This document shows, piece after piece, positions 54,822 to 63,987 of a stretch of 64,000 nucleotides of DNA. Origin of the DNA: Sulfitobacter sp. EhC04. Lineage in GTDB: Bacteria; Pseudomonadota; Alphaproteobacteria; Rhodobacterales; Rhodobacteraceae. The notes beneath the pieces were generated by a model that saw only the letters and a program-made list of their open reading frames with translations, was not told the origin of the DNA and made no database searches. A program made the translations under genes and the position numbers. Location: NCBI RefSeq assembly GCF_001650875.1, contig NZ_LXYI01000030.1, positions 16,398 through 80,397 of the forward strand, given 5' to 3'. The first letter of the stretch is position 1. The number at the start of each line of letters is the position of its first letter.

Positions 54822-54854
54822 AAAAAGAAAGGGCGGGTGCATCAGCACCCGCCC
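54822..54854 (-). terminator. Rho-independent terminator after the phasin gene
   Basis: On the minus strand: GGGCGGGTGC-TGAT-GCACCCGCCC followed by TTTCTTTTT. The stem is perfect over 10 bp and lies about 48 bases after the phasin stop. Confidence 0.9.
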
Positions 54855-54901
54855 CATGGCATCTTCTTTCAGGGAGGAGATAGAGATACCAATCGTCGGT
54901 C

Positions 54902-55345
54902 TTACTTCGCTGTCGCCTTCTTGGTGGCGGCCTGCACGTCGCTCGACGCTTTTTTCACTGCGGCGGTTGCGTCTTCCTGCATGTCCTTGCCGGCAGCCAT
55001 CATCAGTTCGACGGTGTCCATCTGAACCTTCTTGGCGATTTCCGCGAAAGCGGCCATGTGCTCGGCTGCGGCTTCAGCGGAAGCAGAAGCGAAGTCGGAC
55101 ATCGCTTTTGCGTAATCGGCAGGCTCGGACTTCGCCTTGGCCATCTCGGTCATCTTGGCGACGGTGTCTTTTGTCCACTTCGAGGAAACCTCGGTGGATT
55201 TTTCAACGGCTGTCAGGGCAACGCCGGACAGTTTTTCGTTCAGGGTCGCGCTGGTTTTGAAAGCGCCTTCCATTGCGGCTGTGTCAACCGGGAACGAACC
55301 CATAACGTCTTTGAACATCGCGGTCATATCAGGTGTCTTTGTCAT
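54902..55345 (-). CDS. phaP: Phasin (PHA granule-associated protein)
   Basis: 147 residues, mostly amphipathic helix rich in Ala, Lys and Glu. The phasin_2-like pattern includes LNEKLSGVALTAVEKSTEVSSKW and EYAKAMSDFASASAEAAAEH-type repeats of hydrophobic/charged residues. Coats PHA granules and limits their size. Two PhaR-type operators lie 105-142 bases upstream, so release of PhaR by PHA should induce it. A strong terminator follows the stop. Confidence 0.93.
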   Translation of the reverse strand: MTKTPDMTAMFKDVMGSFPVDTAAMEGAFKTSATLNEKLSGVALTAVEKSTEVSSKWTKDTVAKMTEMAKAKSEPADYAKAMSDFASASAEAAAEHMAAFAEIAKKVQMDTVELMMAAGKDMQEDATAAVKKASSDVQAATKKATAK

Positions 55346-55446
55346 GTCAGTATATCCTTAGGTTACTCTGTTTACTTCAACGGGATCATCCCGCCTTCCG
55401 CGTCCAGTGGTGAACCCAGCCTTCCGCGTCTGCCTAAATTATATAC

Positions 55447-55463
55447 ATGCTGCATCGCAGCAT
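55447..55463. promoter_or_regulatory. PhaR operator candidate 1 upstream of phaP
   Basis: ATGCTGCATCGCAGCAT is a perfect 7-bp inverted repeat with a 3-bp centre and contains CTGCATCGCAG. It lies about 105-115 bases before the phasin start. Confidence 0.75.
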
Positions 55464-55476
55464 TTCAAGTCTTTTT

Positions 55477-55487
55477 CTGCATTGCAG
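55477..55487. promoter_or_regulatory. PhaR operator candidate 2 upstream of phaP
   Basis: CTGCATTGCAG, a second CTGCN3GCAG palindrome 27 bases from the first, near the phaC stop at 55524. Confidence 0.72.
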
Positions 55488-55523
55488 CATTAAACTTTCA
55501 TGCCGCGAAAAAGTACATTCCGT

Positions 55524-57329
55524 TCAGTGATTTGCCTTCTTCGCCACGTATTCTCCGGGGGCATCCCCCAGGATTTTCCTGCCATCATCACCCGGATTTC
55601 GCGCCTCGATCATCTTGCCGGACCGCTTTTTCAGCCATGCCCCCCAGCGCGGCCACCAGGACCCTTCGTGAAACTTCGCCCCTTCCAGCCAGCCTTCGTG
55701 ATCCGCCTCAAGCGAAGGGTTCACGTAGTGGCCGTATTTCTTCTTGGACGGCGGGTTCACGATCCCCGCGATATGGCCCGACTGGGTCATGATAAAGGTC
55801 CGGTCGGTGGACCCCATCTGCCGCACGCCGCGATAGCTGTCTTTCCAGGGCGCGATATGGTCGGTCTCGCAGGCCACGGCGCAAAGCGGCACATCGACAT
55901 CGCCCAGTTCCAGATGATGGCCCAGAATGTCATATCCGCCCTCGGCCAGTTCATTGCGCTGGCACAGGGCGCGCAGATACTGCATCGCCATCCTGGCCGG
56001 CAGGTTGGCCCCGTCGCCGTTCCAATAGAGCAGATCAAAGGCCGGTGGCGTCTCTCCCATGATGTAGTGTTTGACGGCCGGGGCATAAACCAGATCATTC
56101 GAGCGCAGGAATGAAAACGTGCGCGCCATGACAACCGACGGCAGGATGCCCTTGTCCTCCGTCTCCCCCTCGATCCCGTCGATGAAGTCATCGGTCAGGA
56201 AGGGCTGGAATTCCCCCTGATCGGAGAAATCCGTGAGCGCGGTAAAGAAGGTCGCGGATTTGACCGATGTATCGCCGCGCTGCTTAAGCAGCGCCAGGGT
56301 CAGGGCAAGGGTTGTCCCGGCGATGCAATAGCCCACCAGGTTGACCTTGTTCTCCCCGGTGATCGCCTTGACCTCGCGGATCGCGGCCAGATAGCCATCC
56401 TCGATGTAATCCTCCATCCCGACATCGCGATAGGTGCTGTCAGGATTGACCCAGGACACCATGAACAGCGTGTGCCCCTGATCCAGCAGCCACTTCACCA
56501 AAGAGTTCTGTTCCTTCAGATCCAGAATGTAGAACTTGTTGATCCAGGGCGGGAACACCACCAGCGGCGTCTTGTGCACCTTGTCGGTGGTCGGCGTGTA
56601 CTGGATCAGCTCGAACATCTTGTTGCGATAGACCACCTTGCCCGGCGTGGTCGCGATGTTCTCGCCCAGCTTGAAGGCGGACTCATCGGCTAGCCGCACG
56701 ATCAACTCGCCGTCATTGGCCTCCAGATCGGAAATCAGGTTCTCGATGCCCTTGACCAGGCTCTCGCCTTCCGTCTCGATCGCGCGCTCCAGCGCATCGG
56801 GGTTGGTGGCCAGAAAATTCGTCGGGCTCATCATGTCGATGATCTGACGGCTGAAATAGGCCAGCCGCTTCTTCTCGCGCGGCTCCATGTCGGTGACATC
56901 CTCCACCGCCTGCTCCAGCGCCTGCGCATTGATCAGGTACTGCTGCTTGACGAAGTTGAAATAGGGATGGGTCTGCCACAGCGGATTGGCAAAGCGCCGG
57001 TCGCTTGGGGTATTGTCCTCGGGCGCGGTCAGCGTGCCCTTGGCCAGCGCCTGCTGCGCCTCGACGAAATGGGTCATCGTCCTGGTCCAGAATGACATCT
57101 GATGCTCCATCAGCTTGGCCGGGTTGGTCATGGCTTCGGTCAGATAGGCCTGCTGCGCCTTGGCAAACAACTCCTGGTTCGGCCCGTCCAGCGCCTGCCG
57201 GTGGGTCTGGCGATGCGCCATCACCTGCCCCAGCCGCTCGGTCAGCTGCTCCACCTTCTTGAGGTTTTCAACCATCCGGGACAGGGAAGCGTCACTCAAT
57301 GCCGGGCCATCTGTTGTTTTAGTTGTCAT
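55524..57329 (-). CDS. phaC: Class I polyhydroxyalkanoate synthase
   Basis: 601 residues. Polymerises 3-hydroxyacyl-CoA on the granule surface. The lipase-box variant GYCIAGT carries the catalytic Cys335; CETDHIAPWKDSY and SGHIAGIVNPP supply the Asp and His. VFPPWINKFYILDL is the usual region before the core. Length and pattern are those of class I (single subunit, short-chain) enzymes. An imperfect TGC-rich site (GCAGGTGCAG) lies just upstream near 57355. Divergent from phaZ. Confidence 0.96.
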   Translation of the reverse strand: MTTKTTDGPALSDASLSRMVENLKKVEQLTERLGQVMAHRQTHRQALDGPNQELFAKAQQAYLTEAMTNPAKLMEHQMSFWTRTMTHFVEAQQALAKGTLTAPEDNTPSDRRFANPLWQTHPYFNFVKQQYLINAQALEQAVEDVTDMEPREKKRLAYFSRQIIDMMSPTNFLATNPDALERAIETEGESLVKGIENLISDLEANDGELIVRLADESAFKLGENIATTPGKVVYRNKMFELIQYTPTTDKVHKTPLVVFPPWINKFYILDLKEQNSLVKWLLDQGHTLFMVSWVNPDSTYRDVGMEDYIEDGYLAAIREVKAITGENKVNLVGYCIAGTTLALTLALLKQRGDTSVKSATFFTALTDFSDQGEFQPFLTDDFIDGIEGETEDKGILPSVVMARTFSFLRSNDLVYAPAVKHYIMGETPPAFDLLYWNGDGANLPARMAMQYLRALCQRNELAEGGYDILGHHLELGDVDVPLCAVACETDHIAPWKDSYRGVRQMGSTDRTFIMTQSGHIAGIVNPPSKKKYGHYVNPSLEADHEGWLEGAKFHEGSWWPRWGAWLKKRSGKMIEARNPGDDGRKILGDAPGEYVAKKANH

Positions 57330-57429
57330 CTTAACCTTTTGCTCCTATCTTTGCAGGTGCAGCATTTCATGGATCGCTTCAGGGGCCGGACCAAGGAGAT
57401 GCGCGATATAGGGCCCAAAGGAGACCTAC

Positions 57430-58710
57430 ATGCGTTACATGGCATCTTACGACCTGATGGAGACCGTCAGAAATACCAACCAATGGCTCGGCGCCTCGGC
57501 GCTTGCCATGGCATCCTACCCTGCTTTCTCGATGTTTCCAAACCCTGGCTTGAACTGGATGGCCGCCTGGGGCGAAGTGACCGAACGGACCTTCAGCCGC
57601 ATCGTGGTCAAACCCGACTGGAACATCCCCGCACTCCCCGGCACAGACGGCCAGGACCATGTTGTGTCCGCCGAAATCTCCCTGTCCCGCGACTTTGGCG
57701 ATCTGTTGCATTTCAAGATTTCGGGCCGTCCCGCGCCCGCACGCAAGGTGCTTCTGGTGGCCCCGATGTCCGGCCATTATGCCACGCTGCTGCGCTCCAC
57801 CGTGATCAGCCTCCTGCCCGATTGCGACGTCTATATCACCGACTGGCACAATGCGCGCGACATTCCGGTCAGCGCGGGCAAGTTCGATGTCGAGGATTAT
57901 ACACTCTACCTTGTCGATTTCATGAAACACCTGGGGCCCGATACCCATGTGATCGCCGTCTGCCAACCCGCACCGCTGGCGCTGGCCGCCACCGCCTATC
58001 TGGCCGAGGAAGCACCCGACGCGCAGCCGCGCAGCCTGACCCTGATCGGCGGCCCGATCGACCCCGGTGCCGCGCCCACCGAAGTCACCGACTTTGGCCA
58101 CAGCGTCACCATGGGCCAGCTGGAACACATGATGATCCAGCGTGTCGGCTTCAAATATGCCGGTGTCGGTCGCAAGGTCTATCCCGGCCTGTTGCAGCTG
58201 TCCTCCTTCATCTCGATGAATTCGGAAACCCATTTCAAGGCGTTCTCCGACCAGATCAGCCGCGTCGCCAAGGGCGAGGCGCATGAGCACGACAAGCACA
58301 ACAAATTCTACGATGAATATCTCGCGGTCATGGATATGACGGCGGAATTCTACCTGTCGACCGTCAACCGCATTTTCCAGAACCACGAAATCGCCAGCAA
58401 CTCCTTTACCGTCAACGGGCGCAAGGTGGACATCGGCAAGATCACCACCGTCGCGGTCAAAACCGTCGAAGGCTCCAAGGATGACATTTCCGCCCCCGGC
58501 CAATGCGTTGCGGCGCTGGAACTGCTGACCGGCCTGCCCGACAGCAAGAAGGCCAGCCACCTTGAGGAAGGTGCCGGGCATTACGGCATCTTTGCCGGTG
58601 GCAGCTGGCGCAACAACATCCGCCCGCTGGTGCTGAACTTCATCGACGAAAACAGCGGCGACCCGCAGACGAAGGATAAGAAACCCGCAAACAAGAACAA
58701 GGCGGCATAA
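57430..58710 (+). CDS. phaZ: Intracellular polyhydroxyalkanoate depolymerase
   Basis: 426 residues. Type of PhaZ that acts on native granules: Cys178 in VIAVCQPAP is the catalytic nucleophile, with the MSGHYATLLRSTVISLLP oxyanion segment and GPIDPGAAPTEV. The C-terminal domain (EEGAGHYGIFAGGSWRNNI) has the catalytic His. AAGGAG lies six bases before the ATG. Divergent from phaC, sharing about 100 bases of control region, so synthesis and breakdown are probably co-ordinated. Confidence 0.94.
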   Translation: MRYMASYDLMETVRNTNQWLGASALAMASYPAFSMFPNPGLNWMAAWGEVTERTFSRIVVKPDWNIPALPGTDGQDHVVSAEISLSRDFGDLLHFKISGRPAPARKVLLVAPMSGHYATLLRSTVISLLPDCDVYITDWHNARDIPVSAGKFDVEDYTLYLVDFMKHLGPDTHVIAVCQPAPLALAATAYLAEEAPDAQPRSLTLIGGPIDPGAAPTEVTDFGHSVTMGQLEHMMIQRVGFKYAGVGRKVYPGLLQLSSFISMNSETHFKAFSDQISRVAKGEAHEHDKHNKFYDEYLAVMDMTAEFYLSTVNRIFQNHEIASNSFTVNGRKVDIGKITTVAVKTVEGSKDDISAPGQCVAALELLTGLPDSKKASHLEEGAGHYGIFAGGSWRNNIRPLVLNFIDENSGDPQTKDKKPANKNKAA

Positions 58711-58713
58711 CCC

Positions 58714-59301
58714 ATGGCCGCCGCACGCGATCTCGCATTCGCCTGCAACTGCGGCAAACTGGGCGGCACCCTGCGCGGCGCCGCTCCCAATGTCGGCACC
58801 CACGCCGAATGCTCCTGCCGCGACTGCCGCGCCGCGGAACTGCACCTGGGTCAGCCCGACCCGGCCCCCGGCCCGGTCGGCATCTTCCAGACCACACCGG
58901 ACAGGGTGACAATCACCAAGGGGGCCGATGAACTGGCGGTATTCTCCTTTGGCGACAAGAACCTGCTGCGCTGGCACGCGGCCTGCTGCGGCACAGCCCT
59001 GTTCAACACCCCGCGCAATCCCAAACTGTCCTTTGTCGGCATCCGCACCAACAGCTTTGCCGACACGGCCCCGCTTGGCCCGGTGGTCGCCCAGGGCTTC
59101 ATCCCCACCAAAAACGGCAAGACACGTCACAAGGGCCTTCTGCGCATGATCGGCAGCGCCCTGTCCCGCATCGCCATGCAGCGCCTCACCGGAAGATGGA
59201 AGAACACGCCGTTCTTTGACACCAACAGCGCCACACCGGTCAGCCCGGTCACGGTCCTGCCGCAGGGCACCCGGAAAGCCCTGCTCGCACCGGCGTCCTG
59301 A
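58714..59301 (+). CDS. GFA-like zinc protein (DUF6151-like)
   Basis: 195 residues. The CNCGKLGG start, CSCRDCRA and CCGTALF are the zinc-binding cysteine sets of the glutathione-dependent formaldehyde-activating (GFA) superfamily, here in a form I recall as DUF6151. It lies four bases after phaZ and is likely co-transcribed, though a link to PHA is not evident. Catalytic role not known. Confidence 0.8.
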   Translation: MAAARDLAFACNCGKLGGTLRGAAPNVGTHAECSCRDCRAAELHLGQPDPAPGPVGIFQTTPDRVTITKGADELAVFSFGDKNLLRWHAACCGTALFNTPRNPKLSFVGIRTNSFADTAPLGPVVAQGFIPTKNGKTRHKGLLRMIGSALSRIAMQRLTGRWKNTPFFDTNSATPVSPVTVLPQGTRKALLAPAS

Positions 59302-59323
59302 CGGTGCAGCCTCGCGAGGACCG

Positions 59324-60034
59324 CTAGCGCAATACCAGCGGTTGACGCATCCAGTTGCGCAGCGCGGCGGTTGTCTCGGCGGGTTGTTCCAGCGTCGGCA
59401 GATGGCCTGCATCCTCCAGCACCACCAATTCGGCATAGGGGATCAGCTCTGCCATGAAACTGTGGCGCTTGACCGGGCTCAATGCGTCATGCCGCCCACA
59501 AAGCACCAGCGCCGGTGCCTTGCATTTGCGCAGCACCGCCTGCTGGTCACGCCGCCGCTGCAACGCGCGGGACTGGCGGATGAACACCTCCGGCCCCAGC
59601 GTCTCGGCCATGTCCATGGCCAGCTCCAGCACCTCGGCGCGTTGACCGCCGGGGGCCAGGCTGCTGGCCGGAACCTCGTCGCGCATCACCTCAAGCAACC
59701 GTCCCGACCGGACCCGCACGATCTGCGGCTCGCGGTTTGCGGCGGCAACAGGGGTTTCGGCAAGGGGGTTGGTGCCCATCAGGCAAATCCGCGTCACCCG
59801 GTCCGGCGCGCGCCGCAGCAGTTCCATCGCGACCACACCGCCCATGCCCTGCCCGGCCACGGCAAACCGCTTGGGCAACAGGTCAAGAATGCCCGAGGCA
59901 ATCTCCTCGATCCGTTCACCCTTTGTGATGGGGGCCAGCATGACGGCCATATCCGCCGAAAGCTCGGCGATCTGGGGCCCGAAAAGCCGCGCGTCACACA
60001 TCATGCCGGGCAACAGCACCAGCGGCTCGGCCAT
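59324..60034 (-). CDS. Alpha/beta hydrolase without nucleophile serine
   Basis: 236 residues. The fold is plain (LVLLPGMMCDARLFGPQI, LCGRHDALSP with the acid Asp, LEDAGHLPTLEQP with the His), but the nucleophile elbow reads AGQGMGG: Gly stands where Ser is expected (codon GGC, one base from AGC). The enzyme is probably inactive as a hydrolase or works by another mechanism. ATG at 60034 is preferred over upstream codons because the fold starts there and AAGG precedes it. Last gene of a minus-strand run. Confidence 0.8.
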   Translation of the reverse strand: MAEPLVLLPGMMCDARLFGPQIAELSADMAVMLAPITKGERIEEIASGILDLLPKRFAVAGQGMGGVVAMELLRRAPDRVTRICLMGTNPLAETPVAAANREPQIVRVRSGRLLEVMRDEVPASSLAPGGQRAEVLELAMDMAETLGPEVFIRQSRALQRRRDQQAVLRKCKAPALVLCGRHDALSPVKRHSFMAELIPYAELVVLEDAGHLPTLEQPAETTAALRNWMRQPLVLR

Positions 60035-60065
60035 ATCAGCGCACCTTATTGATCTCAAAAGTCTT

Positions 60066-60755
60066 TCAGTCCGGGCGATTGCCCGCTTCACTCTCTATAA
60101 CATGGCTTTGGGGTGCCGCAACATCAGGCATCGCAATGCCGCACAGGGGCGGGAAATCGGCATAGCGCCGCGCACGGGTGCCAGCATTTTCGGCAGGCCG
60201 TTCTCCGGCCCGCAGCAACATCCCGCGCGGTGCCACATAGCTGGAAATCGTGCGCCAGGGCTTCGGGCGCCAGACCAGGTTGAAAGCCGCCAACTTGGGA
60301 AAGAACCACATCTCCGAATAGGGCAGATGGTCATGCACCCACCAGGCCAGATCGCGCCAGTCGCGCCCTTCGGCATATTGATCGGCAAACCAGGGGATCA
60401 CCACGCTGGCCCCGGCCACGGCGCTGTCGCCGCTGGCCCAGTCCCAGATATGGCACTCCAGCGGGTTGTCATTGCGCGCGCAGTTCAGGCGGTTCTCGTT
60501 GCCATAGCGGTTCAACGCCCGGCTGCGATAGCCCGACCGCACCGCGACCCGGCCAAAGGTTTCCTCCAGCGGGTCCATGAGCGCCATGCAAAACGCCCGC
60601 CCGTTCTCGATTGCCAGTTCGGGGTCGTCCGGGACATTGGGAATGCCGTGAAAGCCCGAAATCTCGGAATAAAGAAAATCGCGCATGTAGAAGTGTTTCG
60701 ACAGGCGGACCCGGCCAAAGGTCTCAAGGCTCCACATGCTGGCCGGTCTGCGCAT
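60066..60755 (-). CDS. Peptidase M15-like protein
   Basis: 229 residues. The N-terminal half, with LSKHFYMRDFLYSE and FGRVAVRSGYRSRALN, resembles D-Ala-D-Ala carboxypeptidase-like M15A enzymes; zinc-ligand candidates are His and Asp in CHIWDWASG and His in WWVHDHLPYSE. The C-terminal 50 residues lack similarity. No signal peptide is seen, unusual for a wall enzyme, so the family assignment is tentative. The ATG overlaps the stop of the VOC gene (TGATG). Confidence 0.6.
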   Translation of the reverse strand: MRRPASMWSLETFGRVRLSKHFYMRDFLYSEISGFHGIPNVPDDPELAIENGRAFCMALMDPLEETFGRVAVRSGYRSRALNRYGNENRLNCARNDNPLECHIWDWASGDSAVAGASVVIPWFADQYAEGRDWRDLAWWVHDHLPYSEMWFFPKLAAFNLVWRPKPWRTISSYVAPRGMLLRAGERPAENAGTRARRYADFPPLCGIAMPDVAAPQSHVIESEAGNRPD

Positions 60756-61195
60756 CAGCCGTGGCCATTCCAGCGAAACGCACCATCCGGTGCCAGCGGC
60801 GCATGGGGGTTGTGGGTGACCTCCCAGATATGCCCTTCGGGGTCCGCGAAATACCCGACATATCCACCCCAGAAGATATCATGCGCCGGACGCAAAATGC
60901 GGCCCCCCGCCGCCTCGGCCATTGCCAGCACCGGGGCCACCTGCGCCTTTTCGCGCACGTTGTAGGACAGCGTCATGGCCCCATGCCCCAGCGCCGCCAC
61001 CGGCACACCGATGTCCTCCGCCAGTTTCTCGATCGGGTAAAGCCCCAGGGTCTGGCCGATCAGATCATAGGCGATCACCCCGTCCGGGCTCTCCACCCGG
61101 ACCCAGCCCAGCGCGTCGTAAAACGCCGCCAGCCCAGTCTGATCCCGTGCGCCCAGCGTGATCAGAGAGATACGTTGTTCCATTTTATCAGCCAT
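60755..61195 (-). CDS. VOC-superfamily (glyoxalase-like) protein
   Basis: 146 residues with two beta-alpha-beta-beta-beta units: ISLITLGARDQTGLAAFYDALGW and GYVGYFADPEGHIWEV, the latter with the metal-binding Glu/His pattern. Length fits a single-domain pair. Substrate unknown. Overlaps the upstream hydrolase gene by eight bases. Confidence 0.88.
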   Translation of the reverse strand: MADKMEQRISLITLGARDQTGLAAFYDALGWVRVESPDGVIAYDLIGQTLGLYPIEKLAEDIGVPVAALGHGAMTLSYNVREKAQVAPVLAMAEAAGGRILRPAHDIFWGGYVGYFADPEGHIWEVTHNPHAPLAPDGAFRWNGHG

Positions 61196-61940
61196 TTACA
61201 GCCAGAACCTCATCTATCGCATGAGCAATCAGGTCAAGGCAGGGACCATCCGACAACCGGTGATCCGCATCCTTGATCAGCCGCAGTTGCATGTCCGGCC
61301 CGGTGGCATGTTCCAGCAGGCCCACAGCGGTCGCGACACTGACAGCGGTATCCGCCGTGCCTTGCAGAAAACGCACCGGGAACGGCAGATGCAGCGGCGC
61401 GCGCAACACCAGATTTTCGCGCCCGTCCGCGATCATCCGCGGCGTGACCAGATAGGGCTCCATATAGTCCGAGGGCAGTTCCACCATCTGCCCCGCCTCG
61501 ATCCGCGCGCGCTGCGCGGGGGTGAATTTCGCCCAATATCCATCTTCGGTAAAGTCCGGGGCGGCAGCGATTGTCACCAGTCCCGCGATCCGCTCCGGCT
61601 GCGCCCGCGCCAGCAACAACGCCTGCCATCCGCCCATGGAGGACCCCACCGGCAGGATCGGTCCCTGCGTCAGCGCGGCCACCACCTCGGCCGTGTCCTC
61701 GGCCCAATCCCCGATGCAGCCATCGGTGAACGCCCCCGACGAGGAGCCATGCCCGGAATAATCAAAGCGCAGAAAGGCCCGCCCGTTCCGACGTGCCCAA
61801 TCTTCCAGAAACACCGCCTTGGTCCCCATCATGTCTGATTTCAGACCACTCAGGAACACGATGCAGGGGCCTTGCCCCTCCGTCCGGTGATACGCCAGCC
61901 GACGCCCTGAATTCGTTTCCAAAAATGCGGTTTCGCTCAT
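61188..61940 (-). CDS. Alpha/beta hydrolase (intact)
   Basis: 250 residues. The nucleophile elbow VGSSMGGW carries Ser, with LRFDYSGHGSSSG as the oxyanion part, GTADTAVSV as the acid and KDADHRLSD as the His. It resembles ABHD10/serine-ester hydrolases. It begins the minus-strand run of four small genes. The reaction is unknown. Confidence 0.88.
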   Translation of the reverse strand: MSETAFLETNSGRRLAYHRTEGQGPCIVFLSGLKSDMMGTKAVFLEDWARRNGRAFLRFDYSGHGSSSGAFTDGCIGDWAEDTAEVVAALTQGPILPVGSSMGGWQALLLARAQPERIAGLVTIAAAPDFTEDGYWAKFTPAQRARIEAGQMVELPSDYMEPYLVTPRMIADGRENLVLRAPLHLPFPVRFLQGTADTAVSVATAVGLLEHATGPDMQLRLIKDADHRLSDGPCLDLIAHAIDEVLAVNG

Positions 61941-62043
61941 GGTGCCCCCTTTTGCGCGCCATCATGCGCAACGCGGGGAGCAAGGGCAACCGCGAGAATG
62001 CCGCGCACCGCCGACACCGGCGCGCCCACCGGGCGCGCGTGCC

Positions 62044-62289
62044 TCAGCCGCTGACGTAGGTCGACGTCTTGGGCCGGTAAAAAATCTTCTGATCGTGCAA
62101 CCGACCCAGCAATTCTTCGTTTTCGCGCTGGTCATTCTCGATCACCCGGATCGATTCCATATGCGCCGGATTGTCACCCCCCAAAGCAAGCCGCATGCGG
62201 GACAATTCACGACCACGGGCGCGCAGCGCTTCCTCGATCATGTCAACATCCGCAATCGTCAGTTTGAATGTCCGGTTATAGCCTGCCAT
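62044..62289 (-). CDS. Small conserved protein of unknown function
   Basis: 81 residues, mostly alpha-helical (LTIADVDMIEEALRARGRELSRM, IENDQRENEELLGRLHDQKIFY). ATG at 62289 is chosen because GGAG lies seven bases upstream. No known motif. The helical heptad spacing suggests a coiled-coil or helical adaptor; nothing more can be said. Confidence 0.68.
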   Translation of the reverse strand: MAGYNRTFKLTIADVDMIEEALRARGRELSRMRLALGGDNPAHMESIRVIENDQRENEELLGRLHDQKIFYRPKTSTYVSG

Positions 62290-62374
62290 GCCGCGCTCCT
62301 TCACGGAAATATTGCCGGGGTCCTTCTGTCGCTTTTACGCTCCTGAACGTCGCAGTCAACGTATACTTTGGCAT

Positions 62375-63628
62375 TCAGCGGCCTTCGGCTTCTGGCAGGC
62401 CGCGCGCGACGAAAAAGGCGGCAACCGCCATGATGGCAAAGAGCATCAGCGTGGCCTGTGGCCCGATCAGCGCCGCACCACCGCCCAGCACGCCCACCCC
62501 CAGCAACAAGACACCGATGACGGTATTTGTCACGGCGGCATAGGCCGCGCGCCGGTCCTTTGGCGCGTGATCGACCAGATAGGTGGACCTGCCCTGCCGG
62601 ACCCCGTGGTAGGCGATCATCAGCACAAACAGCACCAGCGGCATTGCGGCCCACCCCGCCGCCATCCCGGCGGCCCAAAGCACAACAGCAGCCCCCATGG
62701 CAACAGCGCCCAACAGGCCCGCAAACATCAGAACCCGGCGGCTGGATTGATCCGCCAGACGCCCCCAGACATAGGAACTGGCCAGCGACGCCAGCGCCGA
62801 GGCCAGCACAAGCCCGCCCAACGCGCCCAGCTTGCCATCGCCCGACAGGACCACCAGATAGGGCGGGGCCAGCGCCGTCGAAACCAGCAGCCCCCGCACG
62901 ATGATGAAACGCCACAGCGCTGGGTCTTCCCTGAGCACCGCGAAATCGGCAATGGAATCGCCGCCGGTCTCGCTCTTTTCCTCCTCCAGGGTCGTGAACA
63001 GCAGCGCGGCAGCCCCCCAGAACAGGGCGGCCAGCGCAATCGCCGAGATGACCAGCCTCTGGCTTTGTCCCGGCCCCAGGATCAGCACGGCGGCAAAGAC
63101 CAGCACCCCGACCGAGGATGCCGACCCCGCCAGCCCGGTCACCGCACCACGCCGCGCCAGCGACACCGTCTTGCCCAGAATGTCCTTGTAGGACACTGAA
63201 CAGGCCGCCCGGCAGACCGCCAGCAGCGCCAGCGCCGCGCAGATGGCAAGGCCCGCCGCCTGCCCTTCCAGCGACAGCGCCGCCAGCACGATCAGCGCCG
63301 CCGCCGCGCCCTGCCCGGCGCTGCCCAGCACCCATATCCATTTGCGCCGCGCCATGCGCTGCAACACCGCCGCAAGCGGCATCTGCGGCAGCAACGCGCC
63401 TGCCTCGCGGATCGGCACCAGCGCGCCCGCAAAGACCGCAGGCGCGCCCAGGGCGGTGACCAGCCAGGCCAGCACCAGCTTGGGGTCGATCAGCCCATCC
63501 GCCACCTTTGTCATCGCCAGCGATGCGATATGCCGCAGCCCGTTGCGCCCTTCGGTCGGGTCGGGCTTGTCAGCACCTTCGTCGCCCGCAATCTTGCTGA
63601 AGGTTCCTTGGGCCGGGCTGGATGACAT
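62375..63628 (-). CDS. MFS transporter
   Basis: 417 residues with about twelve hydrophobic segments. The cytoplasmic loop between TM2 and TM3 reads LQRMARRKWIWVLG, and the second half has the equivalent GRLADQSSRRVLMFAG loop, as in the major facilitator superfamily. A second cytoplasmic loop (EEEKSETGGDSIADFAVLREDPALWRFIIVRG) is unusually charged. ATG at 63628 is used; TTG six codons upstream is less likely. Substrate unknown. Confidence 0.88.
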   Translation of the reverse strand: MSSSPAQGTFSKIAGDEGADKPDPTEGRNGLRHIASLAMTKVADGLIDPKLVLAWLVTALGAPAVFAGALVPIREAGALLPQMPLAAVLQRMARRKWIWVLGSAGQGAAAALIVLAALSLEGQAAGLAICAALALLAVCRAACSVSYKDILGKTVSLARRGAVTGLAGSASSVGVLVFAAVLILGPGQSQRLVISAIALAALFWGAAALLFTTLEEEKSETGGDSIADFAVLREDPALWRFIIVRGLLVSTALAPPYLVVLSGDGKLGALGGLVLASALASLASSYVWGRLADQSSRRVLMFAGLLGAVAMGAAVVLWAAGMAAGWAAMPLVLFVLMIAYHGVRQGRSTYLVDHAPKDRRAAYAAVTNTVIGVLLLGVGVLGGGAALIGPQATLMLFAIMAVAAFFVARGLPEAEGR

Positions 63629-63987
63629 CAGGCTTTCTTTCTGCAATTGGGTTCACGGACGACAGGCATCGCCAGATAGCGCGTGCGGGCCTGTTCTCAA
63701 TCCCCTGACGTGCCGGACCTTCGCCTGCCCGGGGTGGGCGATGCTGACCTCTGTGCGTGACACACCCGCAATCTGGCACCAGCCCGGAATTAGGCTCTGG
63801 ACCTGCGCCCTGCTCAATGCGCGCTTCCTCCCACACTGCTGAGGCTTGCCCACACCCCACGTCAGACGGTTTTCCGCGCCGCCCCGCCCCGCGCCCCCTT
63901 GACGGCCCTGCCCCCGCTTGCCAGAAGACCCGAACACATAACCCGCAACCGGGCGTTCAGTGGGCGCCAAACCGACGAGGAGCCGAT
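63629..63987. other. 359-bp divergent region with no recognised gene
   Basis: Between the MFS gene and the start at 63988. Presumably promoters for both. Short frames on each strand do not resemble known families. Confidence 0.5.

Noticed and set aside
57379..59436. A 685-codon minus-strand frame opposite phaZ and its neighbour.
   Set aside because: The plus-strand frames encode clear PhaZ and GFA-like proteins; this frame is antisense noise.
63653..63970. Minus-strand frames upstream of the MFS gene.
   Set aside because: No known motif, no ribosome site and no conserved pattern; treated as a promoter region.
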